A DNA stretch of 33,687 nt. Origin: Micrococcales bacterium. Lineage in GTDB: Bacteria > Actinomycetota > Actinomycetes > Actinomycetales > Dermatophilaceae. This document shows, piece by piece, positions 14,126 through 21,626 of the stretch. A program made the translations under genes and the position numbers. The notes below the pieces were generated by a model. The model saw nothing but the letters and a program-made list of their open reading frames with translations. It was not told where the DNA came from and made no database searches. The stretch spans positions 1-33,687 of the forward strand of contig JAJTBD010000032.1 in the NCBI GenBank assembly GCA_021287075.1, read 5' to 3'. Numbering within the stretch: position 1 is the first letter of the stretch; each line of letters opens with the position of its first letter.

Positions 14126-15793
14126 ATGACGGCACAGGGGATTTCGATGGACGTCGCCGACAGGGCGACGCAGGGGACAGATCAGCAGGGCGCCACGAGC
14201 GCACCCGGCGGTCCAGGCCGCCGGCGGTGGTGGCTGGTGGTGCCCGGCGCGCTGCTGGCACTGCTCGGGTTCGGGGCGGCGGGGGCGCTTGGGCCAGACA
14301 ACATCGTCACCCTGCCCGAGCGGACGGTCGATTCCGGCGGTTCTGGATCGGTCGTCTCGGCCACCCGGCTCATGGCCTACGACAACATGCTGATGCGCGT
14401 CAGCGCCCGCGATCCGCAGGGGCGCAGGGTGGTTGTGGGGCTCGCCCACCCAGTTGACGTCGATGATCTCGTCAAGGGGCGCGAGCACGGACGGGTCACC
14501 GCGATCACCGCGACCGGCGGGCTTGAGACCACCGTGCGCCGGCGTGTCGGTCGCGACGAGAGGGTGTACATCCCCGAACAACTCGACATCTGGACTGCCA
14601 AATCGGCCGGGGAGGGCACCCAGTCTGTCACCACAGAGCTGTCTGGCGAACCCGTGAGTTTTGCGGTGCTGGCCTATCCCGGGGTCAACCCGGCCATCCG
14701 GATCGGCGTCGGAGTGCCGGGTGCCTTCCCTGTCGCGCTGGCCGCCGGGGGTGCGGGCTTGCTGGTGGCCGGCACCGGCCTTCTCAGGAGACGTGGCGGT
14801 CGTGGGTCCACGCGGGCAGCCGTCGCTGCCTCAGCGCTGACCGTGGCGGGCTGCGCCTTCCCTACGGCCCAGACCCAACAGGACTTGTCGCGAATACCGT
14901 TGCAAGACAAGCAGGCTCACACACTGATGGCGGATCTGCAGCAACGGGAAGGGGTCGCGGCCTTGGCCGCATGGCAGGAGCAGGATGCGTCGCACTTGAA
15001 GGCGGTGCACGGCGGGGGGCGTCTGCTCATGGACTACTACGACGTGCTATCGCGCAAGGGCGACAGCGAGAGCGAACGAGCCGAATATCAGCCGCGGGCA
15101 TTCACCCGCGCGCTCGAGGGCCAGGTCGCTCCCAGCCGGCCGGCCTACCCTTTGGACGCGCTCCTAGTGGCTACACCCTCCTATCTGAGCGCGGAGGACA
15201 AGAAGAAGTACGTGCAGGTGCTGCACGTGAATCGAGCCAGAGCAGCGCAGCCATGGCTCATCTGGTCAGGGCTGGGTGTCGAGCGCAAGCACAAGGCCAC
15301 GATCCTGTCTGCCCGGGCAGAGGAGGCGCTGAGTGGGCCGGCGCAGTCGCGGCTCGCTGCCGTCGAGAAGGAGATCTCGTCCGTCATCTCGACAGGCAAG
15401 CGGTCGTCGATCCTGGGAGTCGATGACTTCGACGGCGTTCGCGACTTCATCGACCAGGAGACCGCCCAGGGCTTCATCAAGCGCGTGACCATGGAGGCAG
15501 AGCCGATCGCTCTTGAAGCCGGCGGCAAGGCGCGTGTCTGTCCGGTCGCCGTGCCTGCCAAGGGCGGCACGCTGGCCATGTGCGAGATCGCGGGGACCAT
15601 GACCCTCGAGTCCGACAACGGCACCTCGATCTATCTCCCGGAGGAGGGAAGCCGCGTCTACGGCGCCGGCTATCGCGGCTTCCTCGACGAGTACGTCACC
15701 GTGACCGTGCTCGTGTTGATCCCGGACAGTGGCAAGGGGACCGTCCTGGGGGAGGGCAGCGCGTGGGTCGCCCCGCCTGCCAAGGCGCGGTGA
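14126..15793 (+). CDS. Unrecognised two-part membrane protein with internal lipobox
   Basis: A 555-residue protein of unknown function. After a polar N terminus comes a transmembrane helix (RWWLVVPGALLALLGFG, about 34-55). An extracytoplasmic beta-rich part of about 145 residues follows, then a second helix (about 201-220). Directly after that comes RRRGGRGSTR with a hydrophobic run ending in LTVAGC (Cys243), a complete lipoprotein signal-peptide pattern inside the chain. The remaining 310 residues (HTLMADLQQREG, then SRPAYPLDALLVATPSYLS, to the end) are unrecognised. Start choice is uncertain: GTG 14048, ATG 14126 and ATG 14147 are in frame, and 14147 has GGGGA upstream. An in-frame GTG before the lipobox might start a separate lipoprotein. 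Low GC for the region and no close family point to acquired DNA. Confidence 0.55.
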   Translation: MTAQGISMDVADRATQGTDQQGATSAPGGPGRRRWWLVVPGALLALLGFGAAGALGPDNIVTLPERTVDSGGSGSVVSATRLMAYDNMLMRVSARDPQGRRVVVGLAHPVDVDDLVKGREHGRVTAITATGGLETTVRRRVGRDERVYIPEQLDIWTAKSAGEGTQSVTTELSGEPVSFAVLAYPGVNPAIRIGVGVPGAFPVALAAGGAGLLVAGTGLLRRRGGRGSTRAAVAASALTVAGCAFPTAQTQQDLSRIPLQDKQAHTLMADLQQREGVAALAAWQEQDASHLKAVHGGGRLLMDYYDVLSRKGDSESERAEYQPRAFTRALEGQVAPSRPAYPLDALLVATPSYLSAEDKKKYVQVLHVNRARAAQPWLIWSGLGVERKHKATILSARAEEALSGPAQSRLAAVEKEISSVISTGKRSSILGVDDFDGVRDFIDQETAQGFIKRVTMEAEPIALEAGGKARVCPVAVPAKGGTLAMCEIAGTMTLESDNGTSIYLPEEGSRVYGAGYRGFLDEYVTVTVLVLIPDSGKGTVLGEGSAWVAPPAKAR

Positions 15794-15822
15794 CGCTGCG
15801 GCCCTCGCCGCTGCACGCCAAC

Positions 15823-15828
15823 TAGAGT
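15823..15828 (+). promoter_or_regulatory. -10 box of dapB, leaderless-type start
   Basis: TAGAGT, then seven bases, then the ATG. The context ACTAGAGTnGGCGCCATGA is shared almost base for base with the rimO start region. There is no Shine-Dalgarno sequence. Confidence 0.65.
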
Positions 15829-15835
15829 TGGCGCC

Positions 15836-16585
15836 ATGAGCGACGCGACGAAGGTGGCAGTGATCGGTGCGGCCGGGCGGATGGGCCAGGAGGTATGCCG
15901 CGCGGTCGAGTCCGCGGACGGGCTGGAGCTGGTCGGGCGCTTCGACGAGGGCGACGAGCTGGGCGACCTCGGTGGCGCGGACGTGGTCGTCGAGTTCTCC
16001 GTGCCGGACGCCTCGCCGGCCAATGTCGCCCACTGCGTCGAGCAGGGCGCGCACGTCGTCGTCGGCACGACGGGCTGGAGCGAGGAGCGGCTGGCGACCC
16101 TGCGCGAGCAGGTCGCGGCCAAGGAGGGTGTGGGCGTGCTCATCGCCCCCAACTTCGCGATCGGCGCGATCCTGATGATGTCCTTCGCGCAGAAGGCCGC
16201 CCAGTTCTATGAGTCGGTCGAGGTCATCGAGCTCCACCATCCAAACAAGGTCGACGCCCCGTCGGGCACCGCGGCCCGCACGGCCGACCTGATCGGCGCC
16301 GCCCGTGAGGAGGCCGCGCTCGGCGATGTCCCCGACGCGACCCAGCAGGACCCCGACGGCGCGCGCGGGGCTCGAGTCCACGGCATACCGGTGCACTCGG
16401 TGCGGCTGCGCGGACTGGTGGCACACCAGGAGGTGCTCTTCGGCGCCGAGGGCGAGCAGCTGACGATCCGGCACGACTCCTTCGACCGGGTCTCCTTCAT
16501 GCCGGGCGTCATCGCCGGTGTCCGGGGCGTGGCCGAGCACCCCGGCGTGACCGTGGGCCTCGAGCACTACCTCGGGCTTGACTGA
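15836..16585 (+). CDS. dapB: 4-hydroxy-tetrahydrodipicolinate reductase
   Basis: A 249-residue NAD(P)H-dependent enzyme of lysine/meso-diaminopimelate synthesis, acting after DapA. The Rossmann motif GAAGRMGQ is at residues 11-18. VVGTTGW is near 75-81, and the catalytic/substrate loop ELHHPNKVDAPSGTA holds His134, His135 and Lys138. Length is typical. It starts at an ATG seven bases after a TAGAGT box. The stop is separated by a single base from the stop of the convergent azlD. GTATGCC and GGCATAC motifs inside the gene impose a GTA (Val) and an ATA (Ile) codon, which are unusual in this GC-rich sequence. Confidence 0.96.
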   Translation: MSDATKVAVIGAAGRMGQEVCRAVESADGLELVGRFDEGDELGDLGGADVVVEFSVPDASPANVAHCVEQGAHVVVGTTGWSEERLATLREQVAAKEGVGVLIAPNFAIGAILMMSFAQKAAQFYESVEVIELHHPNKVDAPSGTAARTADLIGAAREEAALGDVPDATQQDPDGARGARVHGIPVHSVRLRGLVAHQEVLFGAEGEQLTIRHDSFDRVSFMPGVIAGVRGVAEHPGVTVGLEHYLGLD

Positions 16586-16586
16586 C

Positions 16587-16901
16587 TCAGCCCGAGCCCA
16601 TCGCGCGCAGGCCGGCGGCGACGGCCGCGGCCAGCAGCACGACCACGATGAAGTTGGCGCGCAGGAGCAGCAGCACGACCGTGACGGCCACCGCAGCCGC
16701 CCGGGCGTCGAGCACCAGCGCGCCGCCGTCGCCGGTGAAGGCCTGGGTGATGATCAGCGCCGACAGCAGCGCGACCGGCAGCAAGGTCGTCACGCGCGAC
16801 ATGCGCGGCCCCTCGAGCCAGTGGGCGGGCACGAGATAGCCGGCGAACTTCAGCACGAAGCCGAGCAGCGCCGAGAGCAGCACGACGGTCCACAGGCTCA
16901 T
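16587..16901 (-). CDS. azlD: AzlD family branched-chain amino acid exporter subunit
   Basis: A 104-residue protein with about four hydrophobic segments, matching the small subunit of AzlCD-type exporters of branched-chain amino acids. Family-like features are LLGFVLKFAGYLVPAHWLEGPRM and a repeated LLPVALLSALIITQAF segment. The ATG overlaps the azlC stop by 4 bp (16898-16901), indicating translational coupling. It ends one base from the dapB stop on the other strand. The substrate specificity is assigned from the family only. Confidence 0.85.
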   Translation of the reverse strand: MSLWTVVLLSALLGFVLKFAGYLVPAHWLEGPRMSRVTTLLPVALLSALIITQAFTGDGGALVLDARAAAVAVTVVLLLLRANFIVVVLLAAAVAAGLRAMGSG

Positions 16902-17737
16902 GGCCGCCCCCCAGAGTGGCCGTCGCCCTCGGCCGGATCGCCTGCGGCACTAGGCCTGTCGGCGTCGGGGTCGTGCGGGTGGGCGGGATGGTCGGTGATG
17001 TCGATCGGCTTCTCGTGCAGTCCTGGGTGGCGGCGCACACCGACGACGACTGCGGCGATCACCGCGATCAGCACCGGCACTCCGGCGGGGGTGTGCGGCG
17101 CCGCGGCCAGGGCAAGGGCCGCCGCGAAGGCCGCGGTGACGAGGGCGTCCGCTGACCGCAGGCGCGGCCAGACCAGTGCGCAGAATGCCGCCGCGGCGGC
17201 CGCGTCGAGGCCGTACTTCTTGGGATCGCCCAGCGCGTTGCCGGCGAGGGCGCCGATGAAGGTCGTGAGATTCCACAGCACGAAGACGGCCAGTCCGGTG
17301 GCCCAGAAGCCCAGCCGCTTGCCCGACTCCTCGGGCTGGGCGAGGCCGACCGCGGTCGACTCGTCGATGGTCAGCTGGGCCGCGGCCACGCGACGCAGCC
17401 CGCGCACCTTGAGGAACTGTGCGTCCTCAAGGGCATAGAGGCCGTTGCGCACGCCGAGCAGCGATGACGTCGCGATGGCGGCGCTGCCGGCGCCGCCTGC
17501 CGCGAGGATGCCGACGATCGCGAACTGCGAGCCGCCGGTGAAGAGGAGTGCCGAAAGTGCTTGTGCCTGAAGGACACTCAGCCCGGCGGCCGTCGCCAGC
17601 GCGCCGAACGAGACGCCATAGGCGCCCGTCGCCGCGCCGACCGAGATGGCCTGTCGGAGGATCTCCCGCCGCCGCTCGGGCGCAAGGGTGTCCTGCGGGT
17701 CGCTCTCCGGGAGACCCGGCTGCTCAGCCCTGCTCAT
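16898..17737 (-). CDS. azlC: AzlC family branched-chain amino acid exporter subunit
   Basis: A 279-residue polytopic membrane protein. The AzlC signature region is at residues about 30-80 (GAATGAYGVSFGALATAAG, then ALSALLFTGGSQFAIVGI). GVRNGLYAL and TIDESTAVGLAQ follow, and further helices run to about residue 240. The last 35 residues are His/Asp-rich and hydrophilic (DITDHPAHPHDPDADRP), an unusual tail that may be cytoplasmic. With AzlD it would export branched-chain amino acids or analogues. The start overlaps the end of the upstream GNAT gene by 14 bp, so the order GNAT-azlC-azlD is one operon. Confidence 0.88.
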   Translation of the reverse strand: MSRAEQPGLPESDPQDTLAPERRREILRQAISVGAATGAYGVSFGALATAAGLSVLQAQALSALLFTGGSQFAIVGILAAGGAGSAAIATSSLLGVRNGLYALEDAQFLKVRGLRRVAAAQLTIDESTAVGLAQPEESGKRLGFWATGLAVFVLWNLTTFIGALAGNALGDPKKYGLDAAAAAAFCALVWPRLRSADALVTAAFAAALALAAAPHTPAGVPVLIAVIAAVVVGVRRHPGLHEKPIDITDHPAHPHDPDADRPSAAGDPAEGDGHSGGRP

Positions 17738-18338
17738 CGCCCCGCAGGCTAGTCACCAGACGCACCTCGCGCGCGGTGTCGTCATCGGGTGAGACGACGC
17801 GGTCCCGATAGGCGGAGTCCGGGCCGAAGCCGGAGAGCTGGAGGAACTCGCGGGTCGCCGCGTCGTCGAGCAGCACCCACGCGTTGACATACTCCGCTCC
17901 CGAGGACCGCAGCGTGTCGATGGCGGCGTTGAGCAGCCGCGAGCCGTGGCCCTGGCGCCGGGCGTCGGGGTGGACGCCCATGGCCAGGATCTCGGCCGTC
18001 TCGGGGGTGCGGTCCGGGTCGGGGCTCGGGCCGATCGCGGCGAAGCCGACGACCTGATCGCCGGCGCAGCTCACCAGGAGGGCATAGGGCCCGGCGGGCG
18101 GGCTTTCGAGCGAGCGGCGCCACACCTTGGTGAACTCCTGCGGCTCGAACATCGCGATCGCCTCGTCCGGGACGACCCCGGCGTATGCCGCCCGCCAGAC
18201 GGCCGCCTGCACCATCCCGACCGCGGGTGCGTCGTTGGGCGTCGCGCGGCGCACGCTGGCGTCGGCAAGGGGCCCGCGCTCCGCGCCGTCGGCGTGGTCG
18301 TGTCCGCAGGAGGGGGAGTGGCTGTGGGGCTCGGTCAC
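17724..18338 (-). CDS. GNAT family N-acetyltransferase with His-rich N terminus
   Basis: The GNAT fold is clear. It starts VRRATPNDAPAVGMVQAAVWRAAY, has the acetyl-CoA loop GVHPDARRQGHGSRLLNAAI (R-x-x-G-x-G type, about residues 120-140), and ends with WVLLDDAATREFLQLSGF. I chose the GTG at 18338, seven codons inside the longest frame, because GAGG lies 8 bases before it. The upstream ATG (18359) lies within a GGCATAC motif and has no such site. The N terminus HSHSPSCGHDHADG could bind a metal ion. The substrate is unknown. It overlaps azlC, so a link with amino acid export is possible but unproven. Confidence 0.8.
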   Translation of the reverse strand: MTEPHSHSPSCGHDHADGAERGPLADASVRRATPNDAPAVGMVQAAVWRAAYAGVVPDEAIAMFEPQEFTKVWRRSLESPPAGPYALLVSCAGDQVVGFAAIGPSPDPDRTPETAEILAMGVHPDARRQGHGSRLLNAAIDTLRSSGAEYVNAWVLLDDAATREFLQLSGFGPDSAYRDRVVSPDDDTAREVRLVTSLRGDEQG

Positions 18339-18378
18339 CGCGCCATCCTCGCACGGCATACCGGATGGCCCTTGCGCG

Positions 18379-19107
18379 TCAGCGCCCGTGGAACTCCGGC
18401 GTGCGCCGCTGCCCGAACGCGGCCTGTCCCTCGGCGAGGTCCTCGCTGGCCCAGGCCCGCTGGAAGGCCGCCTCGTAGCGGCTGATGTCCTCGGCGTGCG
18501 GCTGGTGGTCGAAGCCGATCTTGGAGCCGGCCTGGCTCAGCGGCGCGAGCGGCACGGCCTTGGCGGCCAGCGCCCGGGCGACGTCGAGGCCGCCCTGCTT
18601 CTGGATGAAGCCCAGCCGCCACGCGTCGTCGGCGGTGAGCACCTCGCCGCACAGCACCATCTGGCGGGCCGCGCCCTCGCCGAAGAAGCGGGTGACGCGG
18701 TCGAGCGTCCAGTAGTTGACCATCAGGCCGAGCTTGGCCACCGGCACGGCGAAGCGGGCGTCAGCGGTGGCGACCCGCAGGTCGCACCCGACGGCCAGCT
18801 GCATGCCCAGGCCCATGCACGCCCCGGGGATCGCGGCGACGGTCGTCACCGGCACTGACGCGAGGTGCTCCAGCACCTCGGCGAGGCGCTCGGTGAAGGT
18901 GACGTCCTCGAGCTCGGACAGGTCGGCGCCGGCGCAGAAGTGGCCATCGGCGCCGGTGATGACGATGGCGCGGGCGCCCTCGTCCACGGCGCGGCGGATA
19001 CTCGCGTCGACCTCGTTGAGGGAGTCGAGGTTGAGCGCGTTGCGGCGCTCGGTGCGGTCGATCGTGACGGTGGCGATCTGCTCGCTCAGCTCATAGTGGA
19101 TGGGCAC
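18379..19107 (-). CDS. Enoyl-CoA hydratase/isomerase family protein
   Basis: A 242-residue crotonase-fold protein. The oxyanion-hole segments HFCAGAD (residues 56-62) and GACMGLG (95-101) are present. The two glutamates of true enoyl-CoA hydratases are not: the PE position reads FAVPVAKLG (119-127) and the second position reads AARQM (146-150). It therefore probably catalyses another crotonase-type reaction, or is annotated correctly only at superfamily level. It starts with GTG, six bases after TAGGGT, a leaderless pattern. It seems to be transcribed alone; the next gene downstream is the GNAT gene. Confidence 0.85.
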   Translation of the reverse strand: MPIHYELSEQIATVTIDRTERRNALNLDSLNEVDASIRRAVDEGARAIVITGADGHFCAGADLSELEDVTFTERLAEVLEHLASVPVTTVAAIPGACMGLGMQLAVGCDLRVATADARFAVPVAKLGLMVNYWTLDRVTRFFGEGAARQMVLCGEVLTADDAWRLGFIQKQGGLDVARALAAKAVPLAPLSQAGSKIGFDHQPHAEDISRYEAAFQRAWASEDLAEGQAAFGQRRTPEFHGR

Positions 19108-19113
19108 GGTTCG

Positions 19114-19119
19114 ACCCTA
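19114..19119 (-). promoter_or_regulatory. -10 box of the enoyl-CoA hydratase-like gene
   Basis: TAGGGT on the minus strand, six bases before the GTG start at 19107. No Shine-Dalgarno sequence is present. Confidence 0.55.
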
Positions 19120-19168
19120 GCGGGGCGGGGCGGCGGGCTGCCGTGGCCCCCGCCACTCGCCCCCGGGC

Positions 19169-19636
19169 TCAGCCCCGCTCGTAGGTGACGAAGGCGAAGC
19201 CGTCGCGCTGCTCCCGCGCGCTCTCGTGCCACTGCGCCCGGTCCCACTCGGGGAAGAAGGTGTCGCCCTCGGGGGCTGCGTCGATCTCGGTGAGGACCAT
19301 CCGCTGCGCGAAGGGCATCGCCTCGGCATAGACCTGGCCGCCACCGACGACGAAGACCTCGTCCGCGGGGCCGGCGAGAAAGAGCGCGTCGGCGAGGGAG
19401 TGGGCGACCTCGACCTCGGGGTGTGACCACGTCGTGTCGCGGGTGATCACGATGGTCCGGCGCCCCGGCAGCGCGCGCCCGATCGTGTCAAAAGTCTTGC
19501 GCCCCATCACCATTGGGTGCCCCATGGTGGTCGCCTTGAAGTGCTTGAGGTCCTCGGGCAGGTGCCAGGGCATGTCCCCGTCCTTGCCGATGACGCGGTT
19601 GCTCCCGAGGGCGGCGATCAGGGTGATGGCGGTCAT
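19169..19636 (-). CDS. folA: Dihydrofolate reductase
   Basis: A 155-residue enzyme reducing dihydrofolate to tetrahydrofolate with NADPH. Family motifs are IAALGSNRVIG, the substrate-binding DMPWHLPEDLKHFK (Trp24, acidic residue 28/29), GRKTFDTIGRALPGR and the NADPH-binding VVGGGQVYAEAM. It follows thyA on the same strand; thymidylate synthase consumes methylene-tetrahydrofolate and DHFR regenerates the cofactor. A hairpin of GGCATAC motifs separates the two genes. A TACGCT box starting inside that hairpin lies six bases before the ATG, so folA may have its own leaderless promoter. No trimethoprim-resistance features can be judged from sequence alone. Confidence 0.96.
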   Translation of the reverse strand: MTAITLIAALGSNRVIGKDGDMPWHLPEDLKHFKATTMGHPMVMGRKTFDTIGRALPGRRTIVITRDTTWSHPEVEVAHSLADALFLAGPADEVFVVGGGQVYAEAMPFAQRMVLTEIDAAPEGDTFFPEWDRAQWHESAREQRDGFAFVTYERG

Positions 19637-19645
19637 GAGGTGAGC

Positions 19646-19675
19646 GTATGCCGCGGGGCCGACCCCGCGGCATAC
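19646..19675 (-). terminator. Hairpin of inverted GGCATAC motifs between thyA and folA
   Basis: Perfect 13-base arms, GTATGCCGCGGGG (19646-19658) and its complement (19663-19675), enclose the loop CCGA. It starts 18 bases after the thyA stop. No T-run follows, and on the minus strand the outer arm continues into TACGCT, the likely folA -10 box (19643-19648). It could terminate thyA transcription, attenuate folA, or both. Confidence 0.75.
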
Positions 19676-19693
19676 CCCTTGGTCTGGAGGCGG

Positions 19694-20485
19694 TCAGACC
19701 GCGATCGGCGCCTTGATGCCGGGGTGCGGGTCATAGCCGACCAGCTCGAAGTCCTCGAGCTCGAACTCGTCGATGCCCTTGCCCGGCGTGATGCGCATCG
19801 TCGGCAGGGGCCGGGGCTCACGCGTGAGCTGGAGGCGCGCCTGCTCGAGGTGGTTGGAGTAGAGGTGGGCGTCGCCGAGGGTGTGGACGAACTCGCCCGG
19901 CTCGAGGTCGCAGATCTGGGCGATCATCATCGTCAGCAGGGCATAGGAGGCGATGTTGAAGGGCACGCCGAGGAAGATGTCGGCGCTGCGCTGATAGAGC
20001 TGGCAGGACAGGCGGCCGTCGGCGACATAGAACTGGAAGAGCGCGTGGCATGGGGGCAGGGCCATGTGGTCGACGTCTGCGACATTCCACGCCGAGACGA
20101 TGTGGCGCCGGCTGTCGGGGTTGGTCCTGATCGACTCGATGACCTTGGCGATCTGGTCGACAGTGCCCCCGTCGGGCGTCGGCCACGAGCGCCACTGGTG
20201 GCCATAGACCGGGCCGAGGTCGCCCTGCTCGTCGGCCCACTCGTCCCAGATCGAGATGCCGCGCTCCTGGAGCCAGCGCACGTTGGTGTCGCCGCGCAGG
20301 AACCACAGCAGCTCGCCGATGATCGAGCGCAGGTGCAGCCGCTTGGTGGTCAGGACCGGGAAGCCCTCGGCGAGGTCGAAGCGCATCTGGTAGCCGAAGA
20401 CGCTGCGGGTGCCGGTCCCCGTCCGGTCGGACTTGTCGACTCCGGTGGTGAGGACGTGGTCGAGGAGGTCGAGATAGGCGCGCAC
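19694..20485 (-). CDS. thyA: Thymidylate synthase (ThyA type)
   Basis: A 263-residue enzyme converting dUMP to dTMP with methylene-tetrahydrofolate. The start RAYLDLLDHVL, the loop SDRTGTGTRS and the active-site Cys146 in LPPCHALFQFYV are present. So are QRSADIFLGVPFN and the C-terminal IKAPIAV. I place the start at the GTG 20485, seven bases after TAACGT, which matches the family N terminus. The longer open frame upstream has no family residues. Length equals that of the E. coli enzyme within one residue. It is upstream of folA in the same direction. Confidence 0.96.
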   Translation of the reverse strand: MRAYLDLLDHVLTTGVDKSDRTGTGTRSVFGYQMRFDLAEGFPVLTTKRLHLRSIIGELLWFLRGDTNVRWLQERGISIWDEWADEQGDLGPVYGHQWRSWPTPDGGTVDQIAKVIESIRTNPDSRRHIVSAWNVADVDHMALPPCHALFQFYVADGRLSCQLYQRSADIFLGVPFNIASYALLTMMIAQICDLEPGEFVHTLGDAHLYSNHLEQARLQLTREPRPLPTMRITPGKGIDEFELEDFELVGYDPHPGIKAPIAV

Positions 20486-20492
20486 GGGCAGG

Positions 20493-20498
20493 ACGTTA
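20493..20498 (-). promoter_or_regulatory. -10 box of thyA, leaderless-type start
   Basis: TAACGT on the minus strand, followed by seven bases and the GTG start codon. No convincing -35 box. Confidence 0.55.
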
Positions 20499-20556
20499 GC
20501 AGCGTGGGCGAGGCTGTCCGGTTGGCCCGAAAGGCACCGAAACGCCGTCGCGGCGG

Positions 20557-20570
20557 TGTAAGCGTTTCCA
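20557..20570. promoter_or_regulatory. LacI-family/cre-like operator palindrome
   Basis: TGTAAGCGTTTCCA matches the LacI/CcpA-family operator pattern TGTAAnCGnTnnCA. It lies 72 bases upstream of the thyA start and 160 bases upstream of dapA. No sugar gene or LacI regulator is in the window, so the controlled gene is unclear. It may be coincidental. Confidence 0.35.
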
Positions 20571-20716
20571 CCTGTGTGCCCCAGGTCACCGGCGGAAACC
20601 CCCCAAATCACCCGATCCGTGCTAGCCGCCCGCACGAACTTGTGTCATTCTCAATGAGTCGTGGCGCTCTGCGGCCCCTGAGCGTGGAGCGTCACGACCA
20701 TTCATTTGCGGCGCGG

Positions 20717-20722
20717 TAGCCT
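20717..20722 (+). promoter_or_regulatory. -10 box of dapA, leaderless-type start
   Basis: TAGCCT, then seven bases, then the ATG at 20730. It rules out the longer in-frame start at 20706, which lies upstream of the box. Confidence 0.65.
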
Positions 20723-20729
20723 GTGGCTC

Positions 20730-21626
20730 ATGTCGACTGCTCTCCCTTCCTCCCCGTTCGGCCGGGTCGCCTCGGCCATCGTGACGCCCATGCGCGAGGA
20801 CGGGAGCGTCGACCTCGACGGCCTCCAGAAGCTCGCGGCATACCTCGTCGACAACGGCCATGACGGGCTCGTCGTCAACGGCACCACGGGGGAGGCGCCG
20901 ACGACCACCGACGCCGAGAAGGTCGAGATCATCAAGGCCACCATCGAGGCCGTCGGCGACCGTGCGCGCATCACCGCCGGCGCCGGCACCAATGTCACCG
21001 CCCACACCGTCGAGCTCGTCCGCCAGGCCGAGGAGGCCGGCGCCCACGCGGTGCTCGTGGTCACCCCCTACTACAACAAGCCCCCGCAGGCCGGCATCGT
21101 GGCCCACTTCCGGGCCGCCGCCGCCGCCACCGGCCTGCCGGTCATGCTCTATGACATCCCCGGCCGCTCGGGCGTGCCGATCGCAGAGGACTCCCTCCTC
21201 CAGCTCGCCGAGCACCCCCGCATCCAGGCCGTCAAGGACGCCAAGGGCGATTACTGGCAGGCGGCGCGGGTGATGTCGCAGACCGACCTGCTCTGGTTCT
21301 CCGGCAACGACGCCGACAACGTCACCCACTTCGCCAACGGCGCAACGGGATTCGTCGGCGTCACCTCCCAGGTCGCCCCGCGGGAGTATGCCGCGTTGGC
21401 CGCGGCCGCGGCCGACGGCGACCTCGCGCGGATGCGCGAGATCCACCGCTCGCTGGTCCCGCTGGTCGACGCCGTCATGAACGTCACCCAGGGTGCGATC
21501 GCCGCCAAGGCCGGGCTGCACGTGCAGGGCCTGATCGCCACGCCGGGAGTGCGACTGCCCCTTGTGCCGGCGACCGCCGACGAGACCGACGGCGTCCGCG
21601 CGGCGCTGGAGGGCCTCGCCAAGTGA
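20730..21626 (+). CDS. dapA: 4-hydroxy-tetrahydrodipicolinate synthase
   Basis: A 298-residue aldolase of the lysine/diaminopimelate pathway, condensing pyruvate with aspartate semialdehyde. It has the GTTGE substrate motif at 51-55 and TPYYNKPPQ at 112-120. Tyr141 lies in YDIPGRSGVP and the Schiff-base Lys169 in AVKDAKGD. The usual (beta/alpha)8 barrel ends with a C-terminal helical part. Length is typical. Its stop overlaps the GTG start of the RNase J gene (GTGA), the conserved actinobacterial dapA-rnj pair. dapB lies 5 kb upstream on the same strand but is transcribed separately. Confidence 0.96.
   Translation: MSTALPSSPFGRVASAIVTPMREDGSVDLDGLQKLAAYLVDNGHDGLVVNGTTGEAPTTTDAEKVEIIKATIEAVGDRARITAGAGTNVTAHTVELVRQAEEAGAHAVLVVTPYYNKPPQAGIVAHFRAAAAATGLPVMLYDIPGRSGVPIAEDSLLQLAEHPRIQAVKDAKGDYWQAARVMSQTDLLWFSGNDADNVTHFANGATGFVGVTSQVAPREYAALAAAAADGDLARMREIHRSLVPLVDAVMNVTQGAIAAKAGLHVQGLIATPGVRLPLVPATADETDGVRAALEGLAK

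Noticed and set aside
20645..20657. TCATTCTCAATGA palindrome as a metal-regulator (Fur/Zur) box
   Set aside because: Arms are only five bases and it lacks the usual flanking symmetry; neighbours have no metal link.
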